A stretch of 64,000 nucleotides of DNA from Halobacteriovorax sp. HLS. Its GTDB lineage: Bacteria; Bdellovibrionota; Bacteriovoracia; Bacteriovoracales; Bacteriovoracaceae. Made by a program: the position numbers and the translations under genes. The stretch lies in contig NZ_QOCL01000014.1 in the NCBI RefSeq assembly GCF_004006665.1, positions 1 to 64,000 of the forward strand, read 5' to 3'. Of the stretch, positions 26,620-35,624 are shown piece by piece. A model generated the notes under the pieces. It searched no databases, was not told where the DNA came from, and saw nothing but the letters and a program-made list of their open reading frames with translations. Each line of letters starts with the position of its first letter. Within the stretch, counting starts at the first letter, position 1.

Positions 26620-27558
26620 TAACCAATCATTAACAGGCTCAGGAAGATTGTCAGGACTTTTGTAGTCTGGATCAGGATCTGGAAAAAGATCAAGGCTCTG
26701 GGCCTTTAACTTATCCATGTCATCTTTTGGAATCCAATCATTCTTAGGAGTAGGAAGAGTCTCTGGTTTTTTGTAGTTATCTGAAGGGGTCGGAAATAGA
26801 GATATATTATCTAGAACATCTTCAATCTTTTTCAAATTTGATTCTGTCTTAGTTAGTGCGCGAGAATAAGTAAAAAACTTCAATGTTGAAAGGGTAGAGA
26901 GCTTAGGAGTCTCTTCGAAGCTCGAAGTCTTGTGAATTATTTTAGTAAGAAATGCCATTCTATTAACAATTTTAAAATGAAGTGGCCTAAGTCGCATATT
27001 CACTTGTTCGTCATTATTTTGTAAATATAGATCAATCCAAGGATTTAAGAGGTTTATCTTTTTATCGATTTTGACAAGCTCTATCGTTCGCAATTTCTTA
27101 CTCTGCGCTTTTTGTATCAAGTATGTTTGATAATACTTATAACTAATAATCTTTTTAATATCTGAAATGGTGGCGTTTAACATCCATTTGGAAAAAATAT
27201 TTAAATCTTTAGAACTTCTTTGTTCAAGAGAATTAACTAGTTTTTGGTCTACAACTCTATAAGTATTCTTGTTCTTACTTAAGTAAGAAAGGGCCAGTTT
27301 ATAGATCTCTGTTTTAGTTAAAAGAAAGAGCTCTGATTTTGGTATTTGCGAAAAGTAGGTATCACTTAGAATGATATCTTTAATAAGTTGCTCTTTTTCA
27401 ATATTATTTAGAGTGTAGCTATTGAGAGAAGAGATCGTTAATCTATACTCTAGTGGTGTATTTCTAGACTCTAAAAATATCTTTCCCTTTTTTATGTCGT
27501 CTAAGTCCGCGGCATAAAGAGTGTGGATAAGTATGAAAAATATGCACAGAGATTTCAT
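26608..27558 (-). CDS. Exported protein of unknown function with C-terminal Pro/Asp repeats
   Basis: Not recognised. It has a signal peptide (MKSLCIFFILIHTLYA|AD), then a helical, Lys/Leu-rich body. Two 23-residue imperfect repeats (254-276 and 291-313) sit at the very C-terminus. Each begins LFP and ends in P.NDW, sharing 13 of 23 positions, with Pro at several fixed sites. Such repeats could be a binding or anchoring tag. It is the last gene of a three-gene overlapping operon; its start overlaps the preceding stop (ATGA). Confidence 0.75.
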   Translation of the reverse strand: MKSLCIFFILIHTLYAADLDDIKKGKIFLESRNTPLEYRLTISSLNSYTLNNIEKEQLIKDIILSDTYFSQIPKSELFLLTKTEIYKLALSYLSKNKNTYRVVDQKLVNSLEQRSSKDLNIFSKWMLNATISDIKKIISYKYYQTYLIQKAQSKKLRTIELVKIDKKINLLNPWIDLYLQNNDEQVNMRLRPLHFKIVNRMAFLTKIIHKTSSFEETPKLSTLSTLKFFTYSRALTKTESNLKKIEDVLDNISLFPTPSDNYKKPETLPTPKNDWIPKDDMDKLKAQSLDLFPDPDPDYKSPDNLPEPVNDWLLDN

Positions 27559-28619
27559 TTTACTACCTTCTCTTGTGTCTTTTTAGATAAATTGTCTTTT
27601 GTTGACTCGTTCTTATCACCTTCAAGAACGTAGTAAGTTCCTCTAAATGGTATGAGTAGTCTACCATCCATGTTGAGAACAGAATTGACCCATTTTAGAG
27701 AACTTTCAATACTGACTTTCTTCGTTACTGTATCTAGCTTCGCAACTTCATAGCCTGTCTTTTTATACTCTTTACTAAGGTCTTTAATAAAGTAGATAGT
27801 ATCCTTTTTATGATCACAAATCATATGGCCCAAATCACTCTTATTATTGTCATAAAGTATTGAACCCTTTCCAAGATTAAAATCTAACTTGGAATACTTC
27901 GCGATAGAGCTATAAGGAGTTTCTGGACTTGCACTAAAAGAGCCGATATATATATCTTCCTGTGTTGTGCATAACTCATATTGAATGAAAACATCATCAG
28001 ACTTTTGAAGTAAATCACTCTTTGAGTTTGCTCTGTCAAAGATAATTAACCCATTCTTTCCCTCTTTGTTTACGTCAGTATAGAGAATGGTTTTACTTGA
28101 TAACATTTCTCTTTGAGGGATGAAGTATGGATTTTTTATATTTTGAAGAATGATCTTGAAGGAGGCCGAAGGGTTTACCACATTTGAAAAATGTAAAGTG
28201 TTCTTAAATGGACTATAGTAAGAAATCCATACATCATCTTCATGAAGTCTGGCATCTATTCCTTCGCCGATATACTTAATATTCTTTTTTCCAAAATCGC
28301 TGTAATAGATTTTGCTAGTTTTTCGAACACTTAGATAAGTGTGAAAATTGATACTTTGCTCTATAAGATTTAGCTTTCTCGATTTAGATGAAGTTACTGT
28401 ATATTGTGTTCCAATCGGTCCTTTTAGAACTTCCTCAGTATTATAATTTGTGGATAAAAGTAAACTACCAGATCTACGTTGATAGAAGGTGAATTTTCCA
28501 TCTTCTGAAATAAATCTTAAATTATTAATTGATTGCTTGGTTGATATTTCAGGTAACTCAATAGAGCAGACCGAGTTCATAAAGACCATAAATGTTAAGA
28601 ATATTCTACTTAATACCAT
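27555..28619 (-). CDS. Exported protein of unknown function, possible beta-propeller
   Basis: Not recognised. An N-terminal hydrophobic signal sequence (about 1-19, MVLSRIFLTFMVFMNSVCS) is followed by ~335 residues rich in short beta-type segments with repeated aromatic/Asp/Gly turns (ISEDGKFTFYQRRSG, KKDTIYFIKD, MDGRLLIPFRG). These are reminiscent of a propeller of the PD40 kind, but no motif is decisive. It overlaps its neighbours on both sides and is therefore co-expressed with them. Confidence 0.7.
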   Translation of the reverse strand: MVLSRIFLTFMVFMNSVCSIELPEISTKQSINNLRFISEDGKFTFYQRRSGSLLLSTNYNTEEVLKGPIGTQYTVTSSKSRKLNLIEQSINFHTYLSVRKTSKIYYSDFGKKNIKYIGEGIDARLHEDDVWISYYSPFKNTLHFSNVVNPSASFKIILQNIKNPYFIPQREMLSSKTILYTDVNKEGKNGLIIFDRANSKSDLLQKSDDVFIQYELCTTQEDIYIGSFSASPETPYSSIAKYSKLDFNLGKGSILYDNNKSDLGHMICDHKKDTIYFIKDLSKEYKKTGYEVAKLDTVTKKVSIESSLKWVNSVLNMDGRLLIPFRGTYYVLEGDKNESTKDNLSKKTQEKVVK

Positions 28620-30612
28620 ATAAAGTCCATGTACTAAGAGGATGAAGCTCTTTATAGTTTGTAACTGAGTTAAAAATAATATTCCACTCCATTAAAATAG
28701 GAGAGTGTAGATCACTAATAGCTGTTCTTATGACAAGCTTCCCTGATCCTTCTTCTTCATCTAGACCATCAATAATAAATGGTAATGGACGACACTGGTT
28801 AAGATTTCTTCTTTGGAAAACTGTTGGATGTAAGTCTTCTGCACAACCGATTCCATGTATGATTCCATTCTTGTGAAGATCGAAGTAGAACTTTAATTCT
28901 GTTAGATTTCTTATTTTTTTAGAATCCTTTTTAAAGGTATCACTTAAAAGGTTAGAGGCCGCATATTTTTCGTTTGAAAATGAAGTTGGAAAGTAATCAA
29001 ATACGACTTTCCCTTCATAACTTAGGTAATCGATGAGCTTTGTTTCATAGTAAACTTTCTTAGGACAATGCATGGTCGTACAATTTTGCGGATCATAAAC
29101 TATGAAGCAACCTGTTTTGTAACCAAGTCTATTTGGACTATAGGACTTAGAATTTGCAAGTTTGCACTGGACCTCAAATGGAGTTCTTTCAGCTTTTTTT
29201 ATAATTTTAGAAATCACACTATCTTCGGCGAGTTCTTCAGAGCTTGAGATTCCTGGAACATAAGAGTGACACTCTTTAAGACTTGTTGCCTTATTTTGAA
29301 AACAGATTTTTAAAGGCCACGCTTTTGCGTTATTTGACTCAAAATTTAATTTTGCAAAGGAGAGATTTGTTTCTGTAGCGCAAGTGAATTCATTAGATTT
29401 TAATTTAACCGATTTAAAGTGATTAATTATTCGATGAATATTGACGACGCCTTCATTATCTACTGAACCTGGACAGTCATGGTACTTTGTAACCAAGCGA
29501 GCACCTGTTAGGGCGTTGGAAATTTCTTGGCAAGAAGGTAGAGGAAATAGTGATGTATGTTTAGAGTTACCGTTCGTATGGCAGTAGTTTGACTCTGTTT
29601 TAAACTTTAGTGCACATTTTTTTAAATCAGTCTTAGTTAAGCTGTCCTTATTAAGAACATTCATACATTTCGATTCAATGAGGTAGTCTTCTCTTTCTCC
29701 AGTCACAACTTTGGACCAAATATCCTTCGCGAGATACTTTTCGCAAAAGTTTTTTTCATTATTTATGTAGGAGCATAGATTACTAAAATAAGTTCTTTGA
29801 AAGTATGGAATTAGGGGAGTGTACTTATTAGCTTCTCTAATTCTTCTTTGCAACTCTGCACGTCTATTTCGTTGCAGTGAGCTTGTTGCAGGCAAAATCG
29901 TTTTTGCCTTATTCCCACGTTCTATTATTTCATGTACACCGCAGATATAGGGTGTATTTGGATTATCTATCCAGTTTGATAAAATCTGAGAGCACTGCTT
30001 GCTGGTTTCAGGAGTGGGGAGAGTTAGGTTTTTCATTGTTGAAGCAATGCTATTTAATTCAAATAGCCCACCAATCTCTTTGTTACTGATACATTTTTTC
30101 TTATAATACAGCTCAAGAAAATTTGTCTTTGTTAAAAGACCTCTCTTTTTTTGTCCGTTATTATCAATATAGTTAACGATAACTCTATTAATAAAACCTC
30201 TACTTGTTTTTAAAAGATTATTTTGAAATAGAGAAATTAGCCTACACTCATCATCACCATTACCTAAGAATGTTAAATACTTATTGTCTGAATTAAGAAG
30301 TAGCGATTTTACATAGAAAGGGTCTAGCTTTAAATCCTTTACCTGAGATTCATCTGTTATGAGTAAGCTTTGTTTTTCGGCCTCTGAGATAAGTTTAGAG
30401 TATTGATTCTTTTCAATATCAATAATTTCAATTAGGGATTCTAATATTCCTGAAGTCGTAGAAATTTGTGGAGTTAGGTCTTCTTGTGAATAACTAGGAA
30501 ATATAATCGCCCAGAACAGAAATCCAAGGTAAAGTAATTTTTTAAAGAATTGTTTTGGCCAGTACGATGGCAAAGTCTTCAATTTCTGTTCCATCCATAT
30601 TAGTTTATTCAT
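28606..30612 (-). CDS. Large cysteine-rich exported protein of unknown function
   Basis: Not recognised. After a hydrophobic segment (LLYLGFLFWAIIFPSYSQ) the mature part of about 620 aa contains 20 cysteines spread along its length. Most fit disulfide-stabilised periplasmic or secreted domains. The start is uncertain. ATG 30612, ATG 30594 and TTG 30573 all lie inside the decayed 3' fragment of the EtfD-like gene (30537-30646) and are read in another frame. TTG 30573 gives the most normal signal peptide. None has a good Shine-Dalgarno site. It is the first gene of the operon with the genes ending at 27555 and 26608. Confidence 0.7.
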   Translation of the reverse strand: MNKLIWMEQKLKTLPSYWPKQFFKKLLYLGFLFWAIIFPSYSQEDLTPQISTTSGILESLIEIIDIEKNQYSKLISEAEKQSLLITDESQVKDLKLDPFYVKSLLLNSDNKYLTFLGNGDDECRLISLFQNNLLKTSRGFINRVIVNYIDNNGQKKRGLLTKTNFLELYYKKKCISNKEIGGLFELNSIASTMKNLTLPTPETSKQCSQILSNWIDNPNTPYICGVHEIIERGNKAKTILPATSSLQRNRRAELQRRIREANKYTPLIPYFQRTYFSNLCSYINNEKNFCEKYLAKDIWSKVVTGEREDYLIESKCMNVLNKDSLTKTDLKKCALKFKTESNYCHTNGNSKHTSLFPLPSCQEISNALTGARLVTKYHDCPGSVDNEGVVNIHRIINHFKSVKLKSNEFTCATETNLSFAKLNFESNNAKAWPLKICFQNKATSLKECHSYVPGISSSEELAEDSVISKIIKKAERTPFEVQCKLANSKSYSPNRLGYKTGCFIVYDPQNCTTMHCPKKVYYETKLIDYLSYEGKVVFDYFPTSFSNEKYAASNLLSDTFKKDSKKIRNLTELKFYFDLHKNGIIHGIGCAEDLHPTVFQRRNLNQCRPLPFIIDGLDEEEGSGKLVIRTAISDLHSPILMEWNIIFNSVTNYKELHPLSTWTLYGIK

Positions 30613-30646
30613 TTTTAGATGAATGAAAGTTTATCATACAGTGAGA
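30537..30646 (-). pseudogene. Displaced 3' fragment of the EtfD-like oxidoreductase gene
   Basis: On the minus strand this 110-bp stretch matches the final ~35 codons of the intact gene at 52330-54345 with only 10 mismatches. It still reads CMINFHSSKNE and ends in LAKTIL plus stop, but an in-frame TAA replaces a Gln codon in the middle. The rest of the gene is missing here. It is a decayed remnant, and the start region of the neighbouring Cys-rich gene lies within it. Confidence 0.85.
30537..30646 (+). repeat. Left copy of a 110-bp direct repeat flanking the glycan cluster
   Basis: Same orientation as 52325-52434, about 91% identical (100 of 110 positions, no gaps). The two copies bracket 21.7 kb holding the whole surface-glycan cluster. 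Confidence 0.9.
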
Positions 30647-30787
30647 TTTATTACTTTAAAAAATTCATTAGTTCTTACTTTCATAGAGCCTAAAATACGT
30701 ATAAATGTTGCCGTGAGTTATCTTTACTCTTTAGTGATTTATAAATCTAAAAATATTTTGATGACTGGTTTTCTCCTACAAAAGTAT

Positions 30788-32257
30788 CTACTGAGCTTGG
30801 GGAAGAGCTGTTTTTAGAACTTTGTATAGATCGTCACCTTCTTTCTTCAAATTAAAATTTTGCATTATCTTAATAACTTTATCTTTGTCATGAATATTAC
30901 TTTTTTCTAGGTCGTAGAGGTACACATCTTTGCCGTCATTTAATGTACGCAAGGCAGTTAAGTAAAGCTCATCAATCTTGAAGTCTTTGCCTGGCCAGAT
31001 AAAATCAAATGGATTTCTGTAAAGATCCGTTAAATGGATATAATAAACAGTTGATGTATATTGACTTAGAAGTAGTAATGCTCCCTTAGATCTACTCTGA
31101 ACGTGGCTATATATGTTTTTCGATGTGTTATAGAATTTGTCACTATCTCTTTTTAGACTAATTGTATTTGAAATATTAAAAGTAAGAATAGGAATAAAGA
31201 TTATAAACACCTTAATGTTTTTATGCTTTTCTGATTTTATGAAGTAGTTAGAAATTGTAACCGGAATGATAGCGAGTAGGACATATGAAAAAAGTCCATA
31301 TCTACTAAAGAAGATGGATTGATCCCTTAGAAACGGAACAAATATTACCATTGAGATATAAAATATTATCACAACTGTTGTCGTTACGAATGCCTCAGGA
31401 GATATCTTTAATTTATCAAGTAGTTTTCTTTGAATAAAAGCTTGAATGTGCTCTTTATTTTTATTAAAAAAGAATAAAATAAAGCCTAAAGTGTAGCCTA
31501 TGAAAAAGTATAGAGGAAGATCCTTACTTCCTAGGAAGTTCTGAATCATTATTTTCTCTAAGAGAAATAGCTTATGTAGAAAAAAGATTGTAGGTACAAT
31601 TAAGAATAGAACTACACTAACTATTATTCTTGCCCACTGATTGGTAGTAAATCTCTTCTTAGAAAAAGTATAAAGTGTTAAAAATGTCGGTAAAGCGAAT
31701 ATAGACTGTTCTTTAAACTGAAACGCCAATGAAAAGAACACAATGGCCAATATGAAATATTTGAATTGACCTAGTTTAATAAATTTGTAGCACATTGCTA
31801 CATAGGCAGATAAGAAGAAGTACATGCCTGCATCTGGAGTTATATTAGTAATAATATGGTACATTGAAGGGGAGAGAAGTATTACTAGTACTCCAAGAAT
31901 CGACTGAAGAGTTGATCCATAAAAAGCCTTAAAAAGAAGAAAAATGATTGTTAGAAACAACGAAGAAAATGTTGTTGTAATAAGCATCAAGTTTGGAATG
32001 ATTTCTAAGTAGGCATTTTCATAATTAGGTATCATTGTTAATTGATTTGTTAATGAAAATAATGGTCTTCCAAAATGCAGAGATGAGTATCGGTTATAGA
32101 TTGTATCAAGAGCGTAAATTAAACTATCCCAATCTGTAGGAAGCTGTGATCTATTTAATATGAATACAATAAACGAAACGAAAAAGACTAAAAAAGCTTC
32201 GAGATAACGTTTTTTATAAAAGAAAAATTGGTTTAGAACTTTTGAATAGTTTTCCAT
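30788..32257 (-). CDS. GT-C-like polytopic membrane protein, putative glycosyltransferase
   Basis: About 489 aa with 10 or more membrane segments. The first periplasmic loop has acidic and aromatic residues (LPTDWDSLIYALDTIY, then GRPLFS), as in GT-C transferases that use lipid-phosphate sugars. The C-terminal ~100 residues are soluble. The pattern fits a GT39/ArnT-like or O-antigen-type enzyme, but family membership is by layout only. It is the left-most gene of the glycan cluster. 141 bp of featureless AT-rich DNA (30647-30787) separates its stop from the repeat. Confidence 0.6.
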   Translation of the reverse strand: MENYSKVLNQFFFYKKRYLEAFLVFFVSFIVFILNRSQLPTDWDSLIYALDTIYNRYSSLHFGRPLFSLTNQLTMIPNYENAYLEIIPNLMLITTTFSSLFLTIIFLLFKAFYGSTLQSILGVLVILLSPSMYHIITNITPDAGMYFFLSAYVAMCYKFIKLGQFKYFILAIVFFSLAFQFKEQSIFALPTFLTLYTFSKKRFTTNQWARIIVSVVLFLIVPTIFFLHKLFLLEKIMIQNFLGSKDLPLYFFIGYTLGFILFFFNKNKEHIQAFIQRKLLDKLKISPEAFVTTTVVIIFYISMVIFVPFLRDQSIFFSRYGLFSYVLLAIIPVTISNYFIKSEKHKNIKVFIIFIPILTFNISNTISLKRDSDKFYNTSKNIYSHVQSRSKGALLLLSQYTSTVYYIHLTDLYRNPFDFIWPGKDFKIDELYLTALRTLNDGKDVYLYDLEKSNIHDKDKVIKIMQNFNLKKEGDDLYKVLKTALPQAQ

Positions 32258-32363
32258 GTGAATAAAAATCCTTCTCTATTTACATTTATGAAATGCTTTA
32301 AATGCTACCATTAAAATGTTAGTTGGTCTATAATTACAATAAATAATTATAGGAAGTTATGAA

Positions 32364-33317
32364 ATGTTGATCTCTATTATTGCAACTTCAATGAATGAAT
32401 TTGATACCATCGATGAGTTCATTTCTAGGGTAGATAAAAGCTTTGAAAATATTGAACATGAACATGAATATGAAATTATATTTATAGACGATAGATCAAC
32501 TGATGGCTCTCTTTCAAAAATAGAGAATTACTGTTCTAAAGATTCCCGTATCAAATTGATTCTAATGAGTAGGAACTTTGGTCGACATGAATGCTTCTTT
32601 GCCGGCTTTGAGGCCAGTAAAGGAGATGCTGTTGTAACACTGGATAGTGATCTACAAGATCCTCCCGAGCTCATTCCTCGGCTATTAGATCAAATGATTT
32701 CTCAGAAAAGTGATGTTGTACACTCAATAATGAAGAGTAGGGCTGGAGAATCTTCTTTAAAACTTTTCTTAACATCAGTTTCATACTCAATCTTAAAAAA
32801 AACCTGTACACCATCTATGCCAGTTAATTCGGGCTATTTTAAAATATCTTCTAGAAGAGTTGTTGATGAAATCATTAAGATAGGTGAAGTGGACTCCTAT
32901 TTTAAAGGTTTCTTTACTTGGGTAGGCTTCAATCAGTCTTACTTGGAATACGATAGAGAGGCGCGCTCTGCAGGAGAGACTCAGTTTTCAATCTTTGGTC
33001 ATAGGCCTTACAAGGACTTCTTAAAGGCAGTAACAAGCTATTCATATATGCCTTTATACTTGATAACAGTTTTAACCCTTATGATTACTTTAATTAGTAT
33101 ATTAATTGGAATTTTTAATCTTATTAGTAATGGAATACATAAATATATATCCATAATAGTTTCTGATGTAAGAGTTGGAGTGATATTGTTGATGGGGTCA
33201 GCTATATGTTTTATTTTAAGTATAATAGGACTATACTTAATTCAAATTCATTCATCAACGAGAGGAAGACCTCGTTATATTGTAGAAAAAAGTATTAACT
33301 TAGAAGGAATAAAATGA
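32364..33317 (+). CDS. GT2 glycosyltransferase, polyprenyl-phosphate sugar synthase type
   Basis: 317 aa with a GT-A fold: N-terminal ISIIATSMNE, nucleotide-binding FIDDRSTDGS, DxD at 94-96 (TLDSDLQDPPEL), and two C-terminal membrane helices (about 230-290). This layout is that of ArnC/GtrB/DPM-like enzymes that load a sugar onto undecaprenyl phosphate at the cytosolic side. It would feed the GT-C-like membrane proteins of this cluster. AGGAAG precedes the ATG, and TATAAT at 32329 may be its -10 box. Confidence 0.85.
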   Translation: MLISIIATSMNEFDTIDEFISRVDKSFENIEHEHEYEIIFIDDRSTDGSLSKIENYCSKDSRIKLILMSRNFGRHECFFAGFEASKGDAVVTLDSDLQDPPELIPRLLDQMISQKSDVVHSIMKSRAGESSLKLFLTSVSYSILKKTCTPSMPVNSGYFKISSRRVVDEIIKIGEVDSYFKGFFTWVGFNQSYLEYDREARSAGETQFSIFGHRPYKDFLKAVTSYSYMPLYLITVLTLMITLISILIGIFNLISNGIHKYISIIVSDVRVGVILLMGSAICFILSIIGLYLIQIHSSTRGRPRYIVEKSINLEGIK

Positions 33318-34822
33318 GCCTAGATATATTATTTGTTAATCCAGATGGACTCGACAAAGTATATGGAGAATTAAGTAAGAGTATTATGACAGTTGAACCA
33401 CCTCTTTGGTGTATGATGCTTTCTAAATCAATGCTCTCAAGAGGATTTAGCACAAAGATAGTTGATTGCATTGTTGATCGTATCTCTAATAAAGATCTTA
33501 CGAAATTAGTTGAAGAGTTAAATCCAAAGATTGTTGTAATGGTTGCTTATGGTCAACATCCGTCGGCAAGTACTCATACTGTTTACGGAGCAGGTCTTAG
33601 TTCAAAAGTTATAAAAGAGAACAACCCTGTTAGAAAAATAGCAATACTAGGTGGACATGTAAGCGCTCTTCCAGAAAAGACATTGACAGAAGAGGGGGTA
33701 GATTTTGTTATTAAAGGTGAGGGGGTTTATACTCTTGACCAGTTGTTGAAAACCGATCTGGAATCAGTTTCACAATTGTCATTAGTCGAAGGTTTATACT
33801 TCGAAAGAGAAAATAAGATTCTTAAGGGACCTGTTCCAAAAATGATTCCGCAAGAGAGAATGGATATAGATTATCCAGGTCTTGATTTTCGAGAAATAGA
33901 CTTTCATAAATATAGAGCACCTAATTGGTTCTTATTTGGTGATTTAGAAAATAGAGGAACTTATGCCTCTATTTATACAACCTTAGGGTGCCCTTTTAAG
34001 TGTAGCTTCTGTTGTATAAATGCTCCATTTGGTCAAAGAGCTTATAGACATTGGTCTGTTGATCTTATAATGGATCAGTTTGAGCATTTTTATCAGGCGG
34101 GAGTTAAGAACGTAAAAATAGCTGATGAGTTATTTGTTTTAAAAGAATCATTCTTTTTAGAAGTTTGTGATCGACTTGCAGCAAAGAATTATAATTTTAA
34201 TATTTGGGCCTTCTCTCGCGTAGATAGCTTTAAAAAAGAACATTTATCGAGAATTAAAGCAGCAGGAATAAATTGGTTAATCTTAGGGATTGAGACTTAC
34301 AATGAAGATGTTAGAAGTGCAGTGGAGAAAGGAAACTTCACGAGAGATGATATAGTCAATTCTATAAAAATGATTCAAGATGCTGGAATTTTTGTTCATG
34401 CAAACTTCATGTTTGGTCTTCCAGATGACAGTCTTGAAATAATGCAGGAAAATTTAAACTTTTCTATGGACTTAAATGTTGAAACAGCAAACTTTTATTG
34501 TAGTATGCCATATCCAGGCTCTAGCCTTTACGAGAAAGCTCTACAAGATAAAGTTTTAATGCCTGAAAATTGGCTCGCATACTCTCAACACGGTGAAGAT
34601 ACCATTCCCCTTCCAACTAAAACATTAACTGGTGCAGAAGTGCTAACATTTAGAGATCAAGCTTGGAAAATATACCATAAGAATCCAAAATATTTAGAAT
34701 ATATAAACAATAGATTTGGCCCAGAAACAAGAGAGTATATTGAGAGTATTGTTGATATACCATTAAAGAGAAAGCACTTCGTTAATAAAGAGCTTGCAAA
34801 GGCATATTATGAAAACCAATGA
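33314..34822 (+). CDS. B12-binding-domain radical SAM protein
   Basis: 502 aa. The N-terminal part (about 1-150) resembles a cobalamin-binding Rossmann domain (IAILGGHVSALPEKTL, GVDFVIKGEG), although the DxHxxG cobalt-ligand motif is not seen. The radical SAM core starts with C226/C230/C233 (GCPFKCSFC), followed by a TIM-barrel-like region (LGIETYNEDVR, FGLPDDS). Relatives methylate or rearrange sugars, lipids and other unreactive carbons. It overlaps the GT2 stop and the transketolase start, so it is co-translated with both. Confidence 0.85.
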   Translation: MSLDILFVNPDGLDKVYGELSKSIMTVEPPLWCMMLSKSMLSRGFSTKIVDCIVDRISNKDLTKLVEELNPKIVVMVAYGQHPSASTHTVYGAGLSSKVIKENNPVRKIAILGGHVSALPEKTLTEEGVDFVIKGEGVYTLDQLLKTDLESVSQLSLVEGLYFERENKILKGPVPKMIPQERMDIDYPGLDFREIDFHKYRAPNWFLFGDLENRGTYASIYTTLGCPFKCSFCCINAPFGQRAYRHWSVDLIMDQFEHFYQAGVKNVKIADELFVLKESFFLEVCDRLAAKNYNFNIWAFSRVDSFKKEHLSRIKAAGINWLILGIETYNEDVRSAVEKGNFTRDDIVNSIKMIQDAGIFVHANFMFGLPDDSLEIMQENLNFSMDLNVETANFYCSMPYPGSSLYEKALQDKVLMPENWLAYSQHGEDTIPLPTKTLTGAEVLTFRDQAWKIYHKNPKYLEYINNRFGPETREYIESIVDIPLKRKHFVNKELAKAYYENQ

Positions 34823-35624
34823 TTTAATTGAAAAATGTGAATATTTAAGAAAGAAAGTTTTGGATATTTGTCTAAAGGCAGAAACGGGGCATGTTACTTC
34901 CTCGATGTCATGTGTCGAAATATTAGCAACTCTGTATTATAAAAATTATATTAGAGTAAATCCAGAAAATGAAAATGATCCACAAAGAGATCGCTTTATT
35001 TTAAGTAAAGCTCAGGCCAGTCCTCTCCTCTATACCATTCTAGCCGATTTAGGTTATTACGATATGAAGGAATTAGATAAGTTTGCACAAAAAGATGGGA
35101 TATTTGGTGTTCATCTTCAAAATACTGTTCCAGGTGTTGAAACAACAGCTGGGGCTCTAGGGCATGGGCTTGGAGTTGGTGCTGGTATTGCTCTAAGTGC
35201 AAAGATGAATAGAGAGTTATATTTAACTTATGTTCTTCTTGGAGATGGAGAGCTCTATGAAGGCTCCATTTGGGAGTCTATGAAATTTGCATCCCACAAT
35301 AGATTAAATAATTTAGTAGGAATCATTGATCGTAATTACTTATGCACATTAGATTTTACTGAAAATATCTTAGCTTTAGAGCCTTTAGAGGATAAGATCA
35401 AAGCATTTGGTTGGAATTGTATTAGAGTAGATGGTCATTGTATTGAAAGCTTAGACAAAGCTCTTTCAAACCTAAGGTCAAGACCATCGTCTGTCCCGAC
35501 TATGATTATTGCCGATACAGTAAAGGGAAAAGGGGTTGATGTAATGAGCTTTAGGCCATTATGTCACGGCGTTCCTCCAAAAGGTGACGATATTGAAGTT
35601 GCAAAAAAGGAAGTAGGACTATGA
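34809..35624 (+). CDS. Transketolase, N-terminal (TPP-binding) subunit
   Basis: The TPP-binding half of a split transketolase, about 271 aa. It has AETGHVTSSMSCVEIL near the start, GALGHGLGVGAGIALSAKM, and the TPP motif GDGELYEGSIWE at 145-156 with the Asn of IIDRN some 25 residues on. Split transketolases inside polysaccharide clusters act as C2-transfer enzymes for unusual sugars rather than in central metabolism. The ATG at 34809 lies within the rSAM gene end; the next gene, its partner, overlaps its stop. Confidence 0.9.
   Translation: MKTNDLIEKCEYLRKKVLDICLKAETGHVTSSMSCVEILATLYYKNYIRVNPENENDPQRDRFILSKAQASPLLYTILADLGYYDMKELDKFAQKDGIFGVHLQNTVPGVETTAGALGHGLGVGAGIALSAKMNRELYLTYVLLGDGELYEGSIWESMKFASHNRLNNLVGIIDRNYLCTLDFTENILALEPLEDKIKAFGWNCIRVDGHCIESLDKALSNLRSRPSSVPTMIIADTVKGKGVDVMSFRPLCHGVPPKGDDIEVAKKEVGL

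Noticed and set aside
30623-30817. A 64-codon plus-strand open frame beside the left repeat
   Set aside because: It begins in the decayed gene fragment, has no ribosome site and overlaps the end of the membrane-protein gene on the other strand.
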